6,258 nt of DNA. Source: Thermogutta sp. (GTDB lineage: Bacteria; Planctomycetota; Planctomycetia; Pirellulales; Thermoguttaceae). Positions 1-5,950 of the stretch are shown here, one piece after another. Location: NCBI GenBank assembly GCA_012798155.1, contig JAAZNR010000846.1, forward strand, positions 1-6,258. The letters run 5' to 3'. The translations under genes and the position numbers were made by a program. How positions within the stretch are numbered: the stretch's first letter is position 1; the number at the start of each line of letters is the position of its first letter. A model generated the notes under the pieces. That model had not been told where the DNA came from. It did not search any database and worked only from the letters and a program-made list of their open reading frames with translations.

Positions 1-63
1 AAGAAGTATATCGTGGAGTTGACTGCTGAGGAACGCTTAGCGCAAGTGCTTCGTCACAGCTAA
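1..63 (+). pseudogene. IS630-family transposase N-terminal remnant (left-truncated by window)
   Basis: The first 20 codons of the window read KKYIVELTAEERLAQVLRHS and then stop. The first twelve residues (KKYIVELTAEER) match, from memory of the family, the N-terminus of IS630-type transposases common in planctomycetes, just ahead of the helix-turn-helix domain. In intact copies the protein continues for several hundred residues with a DDE catalytic domain. Here the similarity ends after about residue 14 and a TAA follows, so only a stub remains. The start codon lies before the window, probably only one or two codons away. It is immediately followed by a second transposase fragment, which indicates layered insertion and decay. 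The short length makes the family call tentative. Confidence 0.55.
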
Positions 64-167
64 AAATGGGGATTGGCATAGCGCCGTTTTGCGGAATCTA
101 CCGGGACGTCCTCACAAGGTTACACGTCGGCTAATCCGAAATTTAAGCTGTCACAAAGCACTAGGGT

Positions 168-173
168 AGGAGG
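168..173 (+). promoter_or_regulatory. Shine-Dalgarno site of IS110-like fragment
   Basis: AGGAGG lies 7 nt before the ATG at 181. It is the best ribosome binding site in the window and supports that ATG as the original start of the transposase fragment. The chromosomal genes here have much weaker sites, so this also fits a gene of foreign origin. Confidence 0.6.
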
Positions 174-180
174 TTGCACT

Positions 181-369
181 ATGGCCGTTGTCTTGGGTGC
201 CTGCGAAACTCCCCCCAAGGAATTCAACGGCGATACGGTAAACCCTGTAAGGCCCTACGGCGTCGGAATCGACTGTTACTCGCGCTTTATTCAGCTCTGC
301 GTGCTCGTCCAGCGTGATGCGCTTCGACGATGGGAGCGCGAGCGTCTGGAGACAACATGGCTCAATTGA
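181..369 (+). pseudogene. IS110-family transposase N-terminal fragment, prematurely stopped
   Basis: This open frame gives 62 residues. Residues 26-44 (YGVGIDCYSRFIQLCVLVQ) resemble the first strand of the RuvC-like DEDD domain of IS110-family transposases. Asp31 in the GID motif would be the first catalytic acid. Intact members are roughly 300-400 residues and carry further acids plus a C-terminal Ser-containing domain, none of which is present here. After about residue 56 the likeness fades and the frame stops at TGA 367-369. I see no continuation in the other frames before the sialidase-like gene starts, so this is a deletion remnant rather than a simple frameshift. It could still be translated as a short peptide because the ribosome binding site is intact. 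The alternative is a lineage-specific small protein. The IS110 assignment rests on recognition of the N-terminal motif only. Confidence 0.5.
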
Positions 370-394
370 TGTCGTTCCCGGGCGGCTTTATTAG
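366..394 (+). promoter_or_regulatory. Putative sigma70-type promoter for the sialidase-like gene
   Basis: TTGATG (366-371) and TATTAG (389-394) are separated by 17 nt; each matches four of six consensus bases. Transcription would begin near 401, leaving a leader of about 55 nt before the ATG at 456. The -35 element overlaps the stop codon of the transposase fragment, so the promoter would have arisen at the edge of insertion-sequence debris. It was found by eye, and similar matches occur by chance. Confidence 0.35.
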
Positions 395-441
395 TTCCAT
401 TCGCGTCTATTCGCGGACATCAACGTAGCCTGGATTCTTGT

Positions 442-445
442 GGAG
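442..445 (+). promoter_or_regulatory. Ribosome binding site deciding the sialidase-like start
   Basis: GGAG lies 10 nt before the ATG at 456. A longer frame begins at TTG 438, but that start has no site of its own, would place GGAG inside the coding sequence, and would add six residues ahead of a normal Sec signal peptide. The ATG at 456 is therefore preferred. Confidence 0.5.
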
Positions 446-455
446 CGAATGTATC

Positions 456-1730
456 ATGCACCGAAGTGGGATCGTGACGTTGGCATGGCTCATGCTTCTG
501 TTTTGGCCGGCCTTTGGTCGGGGCGAAGACGAAGCGGCTCGATTCATGTCCATGACGCCGGAAGAGATTCGGGCATACGAACTGGACCTCATGCGGCGAG
601 TGGCTGACTTGGCCCTCATCCCGCCGCGGCTCAACACGGCGCCCTTGCCGCAATACGACTACGACAAGCTCGATTACGGCATGACGATCGGAATCGAGCG
701 AACCCCGCAGGGGAGGCTTTGGGCTTGTTGGGTTGCCGGGGGAGACAGCCCCAAAGCGTTCTTCGTCCTTGCCGTGAGCGACGATGACGGCGAAACCTGG
801 TCCAAGCCCTGCCTGGTCATCGACTCGCACTCCGCCAACCTGCCCATGGACCGGGCCGTGATCATCGGCAATCTCTGGACGGATCCCTTGGGCCGATTGT
901 GGCTGTTTTTCGATCAGACCATGAATCACTTCGACGGCCGGGCGGGCGTTTGGGCGACCATCTGTAGTAACCCCGATGACGCTCAGCCCCAATGGTCGCC
1001 GCCGCGACGCATTTGGCACGGCAGCATGCTGAACAAACCGATTGTACTTTCCAGCGGCGAATGGGTTTTACCAATCTACTTGAACCAATTCCCAGGTTTC
1101 GGGCCTTTCCGGGACGTCTTTCGAGAATTGGACCCTTTGCGCGGCGCTCATATGTTCGTGTCGACCGATAACGGCGAGAGTTGGGAGCGACGGGGGGGAC
1201 CGGTGAAATTTCCCAACCCGGATTGGATCGAGCACATGTTCGTGGAACGGCGCGACGGGACGTTGTGGATGCTGGCTCGGACCAAGTCGGGCATTATGCA
1301 AGCGACCTCGGCGGACCGCGGGCGAAGCTGGTCACAACCGACCGATCTATCGGGCGTCGGACATCCCAACGCGCGATTCTTTATCCGCCGTCTCGCTTCA
1401 GGCCGCATCCTCTTGGTGAAGCACGGCGACACGCTGGGCGCTCATCAGGGCCGCGTGAAACTCAGTGCCTGGCTCACGGAGGATGAAGGTCAGACCTGGC
1501 AAGGCGGACTGGTCCTGGACGATCGCGCCAGCGTGTCCTATCCCGACGGATTTCAGGCCCCGGACGGCACGATCTACGTCTCTTACGACCGCAATCGCGC
1601 CACGGATGGCGAAATCCTCATGGCCCGGTTTACCGAAGAGGATGTCTTGGCCCGGCGGCTCGTCGGCGCAAAATCCCGCTTGGCAATTCTGATCAGCCGT
1701 CCCTTGGGCAAGCAGAAGTCGAAACGTTAA
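456..1730 (+). CDS. Secreted sialidase-like BNR/Asp-box repeat protein
   Basis: The product has 424 residues. Residues 1-21 form a Sec signal peptide: a short basic start (MHR), a hydrophobic core (IVTLAWLMLLFW) and an A-F-G cleavage site. The mature protein is therefore likely periplasmic or extracellular. It carries four Asp-box motifs of the form S/T-x-D-x-G-x-T/S-W, at about residues 108-115 (SDDDGETW), 236-243 (STDNGESW), 285-292 (SADRGRSW) and 341-348 (TEDEGQTW; here Glu precedes the Gly). These mark the blades of a six-bladed beta-propeller. Blocks such as GIERTPQGRLWACWVAGG, LWTDPLGRLWLFFDQ and SYPDGFQAPDGTIYVSYDRNR-like text (around 362-379) are typical of planctomycete and verrucomicrobial exo-alpha-sialidase-like proteins (BNR_2 group). 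The expected role is binding or hydrolysis of terminal sugars on glycans, but sialic acid specificity cannot be read from the sequence and the arginine triad was not verified. It converges on the ThuA gene with 29 bp between stop codons. The reading frame is intact. Confidence 0.88.
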   Translation: MHRSGIVTLAWLMLLFWPAFGRGEDEAARFMSMTPEEIRAYELDLMRRVADLALIPPRLNTAPLPQYDYDKLDYGMTIGIERTPQGRLWACWVAGGDSPKAFFVLAVSDDDGETWSKPCLVIDSHSANLPMDRAVIIGNLWTDPLGRLWLFFDQTMNHFDGRAGVWATICSNPDDAQPQWSPPRRIWHGSMLNKPIVLSSGEWVLPIYLNQFPGFGPFRDVFRELDPLRGAHMFVSTDNGESWERRGGPVKFPNPDWIEHMFVERRDGTLWMLARTKSGIMQATSADRGRSWSQPTDLSGVGHPNARFFIRRLASGRILLVKHGDTLGAHQGRVKLSAWLTEDEGQTWQGGLVLDDRASVSYPDGFQAPDGTIYVSYDRNRATDGEILMARFTEEDVLARRLVGAKSRLAILISRPLGKQKSKR

Positions 1731-1740
1731 CGGGTAATTA

Positions 1741-1756
1741 CGGCACGTCATTGCCG
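1741..1756. terminator. Weak hairpin between convergent genes
   Basis: CGGCA (1741-1745) and TGCCG (1752-1756) can form a 5-bp stem with a 6-nt loop in the 29-bp gap between the two convergent stop codons. There is no clear T-tract on either side (AATTA to the left, CCTT to the right). The position suits a bidirectional terminator, but the stem is short. Confidence 0.22.
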
Positions 1757-1759
1757 CCT

Positions 1760-2551
1760 TCACCCGGGCACTTCCTGCTTGCAGACCCAGTAGATCGCGT
1801 TGGTGAGCACGCGGACGAAGGAGCGACGGCGGAAGTCGTCCGGATGGCCGAGCGACGTGTAGAATACGCGGCCGCCGTTGTGGATTCGGGTCCAGGCCAC
1901 CGGTTCCGTATGCCCTGGAATCGTGCCGGTCAACAAGACCGTGACATCGCCCGCGAGATTGCGATTGCGATACAGACTCCCCTGCGATACGTACGGCTCG
2001 AATCCCCGCACGATCGGATGATCCTTGCCGGTCGGGGCAAGCTCGATTCGCGGCGGCAGGTCTTTGCCGTAATGGTTGCCGTAGTCGCCGCCGAAAACCT
2101 CCTTGTCGAGGGCCGGCCAGTTCTGAAAAGCGTGGCTCGCCGTGCGAATGCCGACGGCGGGCCGCCCCTCGGCGAAGTACCGCTTGATCCGCTCCAAAGG
2201 CTCACCGTCGATTTCCAGCCGCCGCGTGAAAAGCACCATGCAGTCGCAGCGATCCAGGGCCTCCAAGCCTGGAAGGTCCGTCAAACTCCGCGCAAAGGCC
2301 TTATCCGAAACGATGCCGAAATTCTCCTGAAGGTAGTCGGCCAACCACGTCAAGGATTCATCCGAACGGTATTCTTCCGAACCGGAAACCAGGCACAATC
2401 GCAACGTCTTGGGCGGAGGCTTGGGCGCGTCTTCGACTTCCAGGAACTCGGCCACGACCTCCGAATGCGGCAGCGCCGCCAATGTGGCCGTAAGCCCGAC
2501 CGTCTGGTGCGCGGAGTGGAAAATGAAACGTCGGCGGTTCAGGCGAGACAT
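1760..2551 (-). CDS. Tat-exported ThuA-domain protein
   Basis: The product has 263 residues. The start is taken at ATG 2551 because the protein then opens with a twin-arginine signal (SRLNRRRFIF, residues 2-11) followed by a mildly hydrophobic stretch to about residue 30. A longer frame from TTG 2641 would bury this signal behind 30 low-complexity residues. Ribosome binding is weak: GAGAG ends 7 nt before the ATG. The ThuA domain (class I glutamine-amidotransferase-like fold) spans about residues 50-258. Visible landmarks are LRLCLVSGSEEY (50-61), the strand CDCMVLFTRR (102-111), GRPAVGIRTASHAFQNW (129-145), a metal/substrate-like FGGDYGNHYGKD (153-164), and GRVFYTSLGHPDDF (227-240) near the C-terminus. 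In this planctomycete-type subgroup the usual GIH is GIR (134-136). No amidotransferase Cys-His-Glu triad is apparent, as expected for ThuA. ThuA proteins are linked to trehalose and keto-sugar metabolism, but the substrate here is unknown. Its neighbours give no operon context. Confidence 0.87.
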   Translation of the reverse strand: MSRLNRRRFIFHSAHQTVGLTATLAALPHSEVVAEFLEVEDAPKPPPKTLRLCLVSGSEEYRSDESLTWLADYLQENFGIVSDKAFARSLTDLPGLEALDRCDCMVLFTRRLEIDGEPLERIKRYFAEGRPAVGIRTASHAFQNWPALDKEVFGGDYGNHYGKDLPPRIELAPTGKDHPIVRGFEPYVSQGSLYRNRNLAGDVTVLLTGTIPGHTEPVAWTRIHNGGRVFYTSLGHPDDFRRRSFVRVLTNAIYWVCKQEVPG

Positions 2552-2640
2552 GGCTCCGCTCTCAACGGGGTGTGGCAGGTTGCGTGACAACTTGGCGGGA
2601 CGCCGATCCGCTGCCGTCTTCGCGGCAGGGCCTTCCCTCA

Positions 2641-2670
2641 ATTATTCCCGGCCGATAGCCGCCCGTCCAA
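2641..2670 (-). promoter_or_regulatory. Possible promoter for the ThuA gene
   Basis: Read on the minus strand, TTGGAC (2670-2665) precedes AATAAT (2646-2641) with an 18-nt spacer. The -10 matches five of six consensus bases but the -35 only three. Transcription would start near 2634, about 80 nt before the ATG at 2551. This is the only A/T-rich -10-like sequence close upstream of the gene, but it could be chance. Confidence 0.25.
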
Positions 2671-2835
2671 TCATTCCGTGCCCCGCAGCCTCGGTTTTCA
2701 CCGGCGTTCGTTCCGCGGGAATGGGCCGGGCAAAGAAGGCCGAATCGGCAAACCGTGCCTTCGCGGCAAAGCGCTCCGCGGGTTGTGGTTAGCGGGCAAG
2801 GCCGGGCGATTTTTCCTTCTTCTCATGCCGCATCC

Positions 2836-2864
2836 TTGACCGACGGAACGCCTTGCGCTACACT
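2836..2864 (+). promoter_or_regulatory. Probable sigma70-type promoter of purH
   Basis: TTGACC (2836-2841) and TACACT (2859-2864) are separated by exactly 17 nt. The -35 matches five of six consensus bases and the -10 four of six, including the key first T, second A and last T. This is the best housekeeping promoter in the window and it faces purH. Transcription would begin around 2871, immediately before the tandem repeats. No closer promoter to the purH ATG was found. Confidence 0.6.
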
Positions 2865-2878
2865 CCGGTTTGGTAAGC

Positions 2879-2956
2879 CGATCCGGTCTTTAGTTTTGGG
2901 GACTCGATCCGGTCTTTGGTTTGGCGGAGCCGATCCGGTCTTTCGACACGGTTACC
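2879..2956 (+). repeat. Three 26-bp tandem units with a 13-bp invariant core
   Basis: CGATCCGGTCTTT occurs at 2879-2891, 2905-2917 and 2931-2943, exactly 26 bp apart each time. The remaining 13 bp of each unit are poorly conserved, with only partial likeness between units one and two (AGTTTTGGGGACT and GGTTTGGCGGAGC). A degenerate relative, CTCCGGTTTGGTAAGC (2863-2878), precedes the first unit. The array starts a few bases after the predicted purH transcription start. Conserved cores with free spacers suggest regularly spaced protein-binding or RNA elements, although a decaying minisatellite is also possible. Confidence 0.85.
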
Positions 2957-3142
2957 GCGACCTGCCGGCTTGCGGCCCGTTCCTTCACGGCGCGCTCGGT
3001 TCCCGTGCCAAGCTCTCGCTGGCGGCTCCGGGCCGAAGGGAAGCTTGTTGCGCCCAAGCCGTCAGCCTCGGTGCGGAGACGGTCTCAAAGCACCCGGGGC
3101 CTTGAGTATCGCCGAAAAATCAACACTTGCGAGTCTCATAAA

Positions 3143-4717
3143 ATGCCCGATCCCAAGATTCAGCGAGCTTTGGTCAGCGTCAGTAATAAGTTGGGCCTTG
3201 CTCCGTTCGCGCGAGGTCTGGTGGATGCCGGGGTGGAGATCTTCTCCACCGGCGGGACGCGGGCCTTCTTGGAACAGGAAGGGATTCCGGTCCGCGACGT
3301 GGCAAGTTATACCGGCTTTCCCGAGATGATGGATGGGCGAATCAAGACGCTTCATCCCAAGGTTTTCGGCGGCATTCTCTGCCGGCACGACCACGCGGAG
3401 GACATCCAGGCGCTGGAGACGCACGGGATTCTGAGCTTTGAACTCGTAGTGGTCAATCTATATCCGTTCCAGGCCGCCGTCGCCCGACCCGATTGTACCG
3501 AGGGCGAGGCCATCGAGAAGATCGACATCGGCGGGCCGTCGCTGGTGCGAGCGGCGGCCAAGAACCACGCCTTCGTGACGATCGCGACGGATCCGGGCCA
3601 ATATGCCGACATTTTGGTCCAAGTGCAGGAGCGAGGTGCCACCACCCCGGAAACCAGACGCCGGCTGGCGGCGGCGGCCTTCGCCCATACCGCCGACTAT
3701 GACCGGGCGATCGCGGCCTGGTTCGCCCGCAAGACTCAGCAGGCCGAGGAGGAACTTCCCGCACGAATCGATTTGAGGGCGGATCGCCTTTCGGCGTTGC
3801 GTTACGGCGAGAACCCGCACCAAAAGGCCGGCGTGTACGTTTTTCCGGGCTTTTCCGGTGCCGGCGTGGTCACGGCCCGCCAACTCCACGGCAAGGAGCT
3901 GTCGTACAACAACCTTTTGGACTTGGATAGCGGGCTGGAAATCGCTCGGTTCTTCACGTCGCCCGCCGCGGTGGTCATCAAGCACAACAATCCGTGCGGC
4001 GCGGCGGTAGCCCAAACCTTGGCCGAGGCCGCGAAAAACGCCCTCGCGGGCGATCCCCTCAGCGCGTACGGCTCGATTCTGGGCTTCAACCGGCCCGTCG
4101 ATGTCGAGACGGCCGAGGTCCTCTGCGGAGAAGGCCTTTTCGTCGAGGCGATCGCGGCGCCCGCGTACGACCCGGCCGCGCTGACCATCCTCACCGAACG
4201 GCCCAAATGGCGGAAGAATGTTCGATTGCTGGAAGTCGGCGAGATCGAAGGACGTCGCGAAGGGTGGGCGTTTCGCGTTCTCGCCGGCGGGCTGTTGCTT
4301 CAGCAAGCCGATACCCTCCCGGACGACGAGTCGGATTGGAAGGCGGTCACGCAGTCCCCTCTCCCCGACGATCTGATGGACGATCTGCGATTCGCCTGGT
4401 CCATGGTGCGATTCGTCAAGTCCAATGCCATCGTCTTGGCAAAGAACAGGATGCTGGTGGGCGTGGGGGCCGGGCAGATGAGCCGCGTCGACTCCACGGA
4501 GATCGCCATCCGGAAGGCCGCGGATCGCGCCTCCGGCTCGGTTCTGGCCTCCGACGCCTTTTTCCCCTTCCCCGATTCGATCGAGCGGGCGGCGGCCGCG
4601 GGGGTTCGGGCGATCATTCAGCCGGGCGGTTCCATTCGCGATCAAGAGGTCATCGACGCCTGCAATCGCCGGGGTCTGCCGATGATCTTCACCGGACGCC
4701 GTCATTTCAAACATTGA
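3143..4717 (+). CDS. purH: Bifunctional AICAR formyltransferase / IMP cyclohydrolase
   Basis: The product has 524 residues, the normal length for PurH. It catalyses the last two steps of de novo purine synthesis in the cytoplasm: formylation of AICAR with 10-formyl-tetrahydrofolate to FAICAR, then ring closure to IMP. The N-terminal cyclohydrolase (MGS-like) domain, about residues 5-200, shows STGGT (35-39), GRIKTLHPK with Lys68, NLYPF with Tyr107, EKIDIGGPS with Asp128 and RAAAKNH with Lys140; these match the known active-site residues. The formyltransferase domain (about 205-524) shows LRYGENPHQ (219-227), LSYNNLLDLDS (253-263), the catalytic IKHNNPCG with Lys280-His281, DPLSAYGSI (304-312), VKSNAI with Asn428, GAGQMSR (442-448) and the terminal RRHFKH. 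The start at ATG 3143 is chosen because conserved sequence begins right after it; a longer in-frame extension from 2921 is not family-like. The ribosome binding site is weak (GAG at 3131-3133). An enolase-superfamily gene follows after 49 bp, so the two may be cotranscribed. Confidence 0.97.
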   Translation: MPDPKIQRALVSVSNKLGLAPFARGLVDAGVEIFSTGGTRAFLEQEGIPVRDVASYTGFPEMMDGRIKTLHPKVFGGILCRHDHAEDIQALETHGILSFELVVVNLYPFQAAVARPDCTEGEAIEKIDIGGPSLVRAAAKNHAFVTIATDPGQYADILVQVQERGATTPETRRRLAAAAFAHTADYDRAIAAWFARKTQQAEEELPARIDLRADRLSALRYGENPHQKAGVYVFPGFSGAGVVTARQLHGKELSYNNLLDLDSGLEIARFFTSPAAVVIKHNNPCGAAVAQTLAEAAKNALAGDPLSAYGSILGFNRPVDVETAEVLCGEGLFVEAIAAPAYDPAALTILTERPKWRKNVRLLEVGEIEGRREGWAFRVLAGGLLLQQADTLPDDESDWKAVTQSPLPDDLMDDLRFAWSMVRFVKSNAIVLAKNRMLVGVGAGQMSRVDSTEIAIRKAADRASGSVLASDAFFPFPDSIERAAAAGVRAIIQPGGSIRDQEVIDACNRRGLPMIFTGRRHFKH

Positions 4718-4766
4718 TCCCCCTCAACATGGATCCCCCCGAACCGCGAGCCGTATCCCCCGTGCC

Positions 4767-5843
4767 ATGATCATTCGAGACCTGGAGTTTCAATTGATCC
4801 GCGTCCCGAACGAACGGGGGTACGCGGGGGATCGTCTGGTATTGGTGCGCCTGCTTTTCGATGCCGATTTGGAAGGTTGGGGAGAGGCCGCCCTCCCCTG
4901 GCGAATCACGGAACCCGGGCCGAGGCGGGACTTCCTGCTTCCGATCTTGGCGGGACGCAATGTTTTCGATATCGCCGAGCTGCTGGAGCTGGAACCGCTT
5001 TATCCGCGCGCCCTCAAAGCCGCCGTGGAAACCGCCTGCTGGGACGCCTTGGGACGAGCGGCGGGTCAGCCCGTCGCCCGACTGATGGGCGGAGTCTACC
5101 GGCAGCGCATCCCCTGTTCCCTGCGGCTCCGGTCGGAAGCCCCGGAAGATTTGGCGGCCGAGACGCGCCGCGCAATCGAGGCGGGGCACACCTCGCTGGT
5201 AGTGGCCGGATCGGGATACGGGGAGAACGACGTCCGTCGCCTGAAGACGGTCCGCGCGGTGGCCGGGCCGCATGCCAGTCTCCGCTTCGACGCCGCGGGA
5301 CTGCTCGACCTCCCTTCCGCCGTGCGATTGGCGCGCGAACTGGAGGCGTTCGAGTCGATCCTGATGATCGATCCCTTGCGCCGCGCAGGTTGGGATCTGT
5401 ATTACCAGTTGCAGCGCCAGATCGATATCTCGATCGCCGCTTGCCGGCAGATCACCGGCCCGGCGGACGTGTTCGCGGCCGCCCGCGCCGCGGCGGTCGA
5501 TCACGTGATCATCGACCTTGCGCGGGTCGGCGGGATTCTCCGCGCGCGGGATTGCGTGACGGTGGCGGAGGCCGCCAATTTGGGGTGTTCGCTCAGTTGC
5601 GACTTGTCGGTAGGCTTTCAATCGGCGGCCGCACTTCAGCTCGCCTCCGCCTTGCCCGCCTTGACCGCGGGACACGACCTGCCGTCTCCGGATGCCGTCA
5701 ACGCCTCCGCCGTCCGCGGTCTCAAGATGATGGACGGTATGTTCGAGGTGCCGCTGGGACCCGGGCTGGGCATCGAAGTCGATCGCGAAGAGATCGACGG
5801 CTTGGCCGTCTCTCGCGACGTGGACGACCTCTTTCCGCAATAG
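4767..5843 (+). CDS. Enolase-superfamily (MR/MLE-like) protein, active site apparently degenerate
   Basis: The product has 358 residues, the usual length for the mandelate racemase/muconate lactonizing enzyme family. Fold signatures are clear: the N-terminal capping domain with EGWGEA (36-41), the helix ETACWDALGRAAGQPVARLMGG (88-109 region), the barrel strand DLARVGGI (250-257), AEAANLG (267-273), QSAAALQLASALPAL (285-299) and the C-terminal GPGLGIEVD (331-339). The catalytic positions differ from family norms. The KxK motif after the Gly at 140 reads VVA (145-147). The first metal ligand Asp175 is kept, but VDAN has become FDAA. The second ligand position (Glu of E-E/Q-P) reads I-D-P (201-203). 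The third ligand position falls on Arg227, and the MR-type His position on Ser277/Cys278. Asp250 matches the MR-type Asp. Alignment was by eye. A racemase or dehydratase activity is therefore doubtful and no substrate can be named. The start ATG is part of ATGA and has no obvious ribosome binding site; the gene lies 49 bp after purH. Confidence 0.85.
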   Translation: MIIRDLEFQLIRVPNERGYAGDRLVLVRLLFDADLEGWGEAALPWRITEPGPRRDFLLPILAGRNVFDIAELLELEPLYPRALKAAVETACWDALGRAAGQPVARLMGGVYRQRIPCSLRLRSEAPEDLAAETRRAIEAGHTSLVVAGSGYGENDVRRLKTVRAVAGPHASLRFDAAGLLDLPSAVRLARELEAFESILMIDPLRRAGWDLYYQLQRQIDISIAACRQITGPADVFAAARAAAVDHVIIDLARVGGILRARDCVTVAEAANLGCSLSCDLSVGFQSAAALQLASALPALTAGHDLPSPDAVNASAVRGLKMMDGMFEVPLGPGLGIEVDREEIDGLAVSRDVDDLFPQ

Positions 5844-5886
5844 AGCGGTAATTGCTCGGGGCGCTCGACTCCCATGACGGCCGCGA

Positions 5887-5913
5887 CGCAACGTGGACAA
5901 CCTTTTCCCGCAG
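5887..5913 (+). repeat. Eroded copy of the 3' end of the enolase-superfamily gene
   Basis: This 27-nt stretch can be read as RNVDNLFPQ. The preceding gene ends at 5814-5840 with RDVDDLFPQ followed by TAG. The two agree at 22 of 27 bases, and three of the five differences are silent if read in frame. The copies are 73 bp apart. Upstream similarity continues weakly (GGCCG followed a few bases later by the match). The second copy lacks the stop codon after CAG. This looks like a partial duplication or a residue of a longer ancestral gene end. Confidence 0.5.
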
Positions 5914-5950
5914 TCGCACGTTCCCGCAGGAGCGCGGCAAGGCAGGCTGC

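Larger units (their letters stand above)
2552..3142. other. Divergent intergenic region between the ThuA gene and purH
   Basis: This 591-bp stretch holds no convincing gene: the open frames crossing it have odd composition, no ribosome binding sites and no recognisable motifs. The purH-frame extension upstream of 3143 begins at a TTG inside the repeats and is low complexity. The region contains the candidate minus-strand promoter near 2641-2670, a strong plus-strand promoter at 2836-2864, and the 26-bp tandem repeat at 2879-2956. From the predicted start near 2871 to the purH ATG is a leader of about 270 nt. It is GC-rich and could fold, but I did not recognise any known riboswitch in it. Confidence 0.6.

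Noticed and set aside
420..1019. 199-codon minus-strand open frame opposite the sialidase-like gene
   Set aside because: It lies wholly opposite or just upstream of a well supported gene, has no family motifs and reflects GC-rich codon positions.
1751..2587. 278-codon plus-strand open frame opposite the ThuA gene
   Set aside because: The minus strand encodes a clear ThuA domain with a Tat signal; the plus-strand frame has no motifs.
2552..2641. N-terminal extension of the ThuA protein from TTG 2641
   Set aside because: It would place 30 unrelated residues ahead of a standard twin-arginine signal; ATG 2551 gives a normal exported protein.
2735..2762. GAAGGC...GCCTTC inverted repeat
   Set aside because: It has only a 6-bp stem with a 16-nt loop and no T-tract; such matches are expected by chance in this composition.
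2921..3142. N-terminal extension of PurH by 74 codons
   Set aside because: It starts at a TTG inside the tandem repeats, is rich in Arg and Ser without motifs, and would make PurH far longer than its family.
3458..4714. 418-codon minus-strand open frame opposite purH
   Set aside because: It is a long shadow of purH. The protein has no recognisable domain, and purH on the plus strand is certain.
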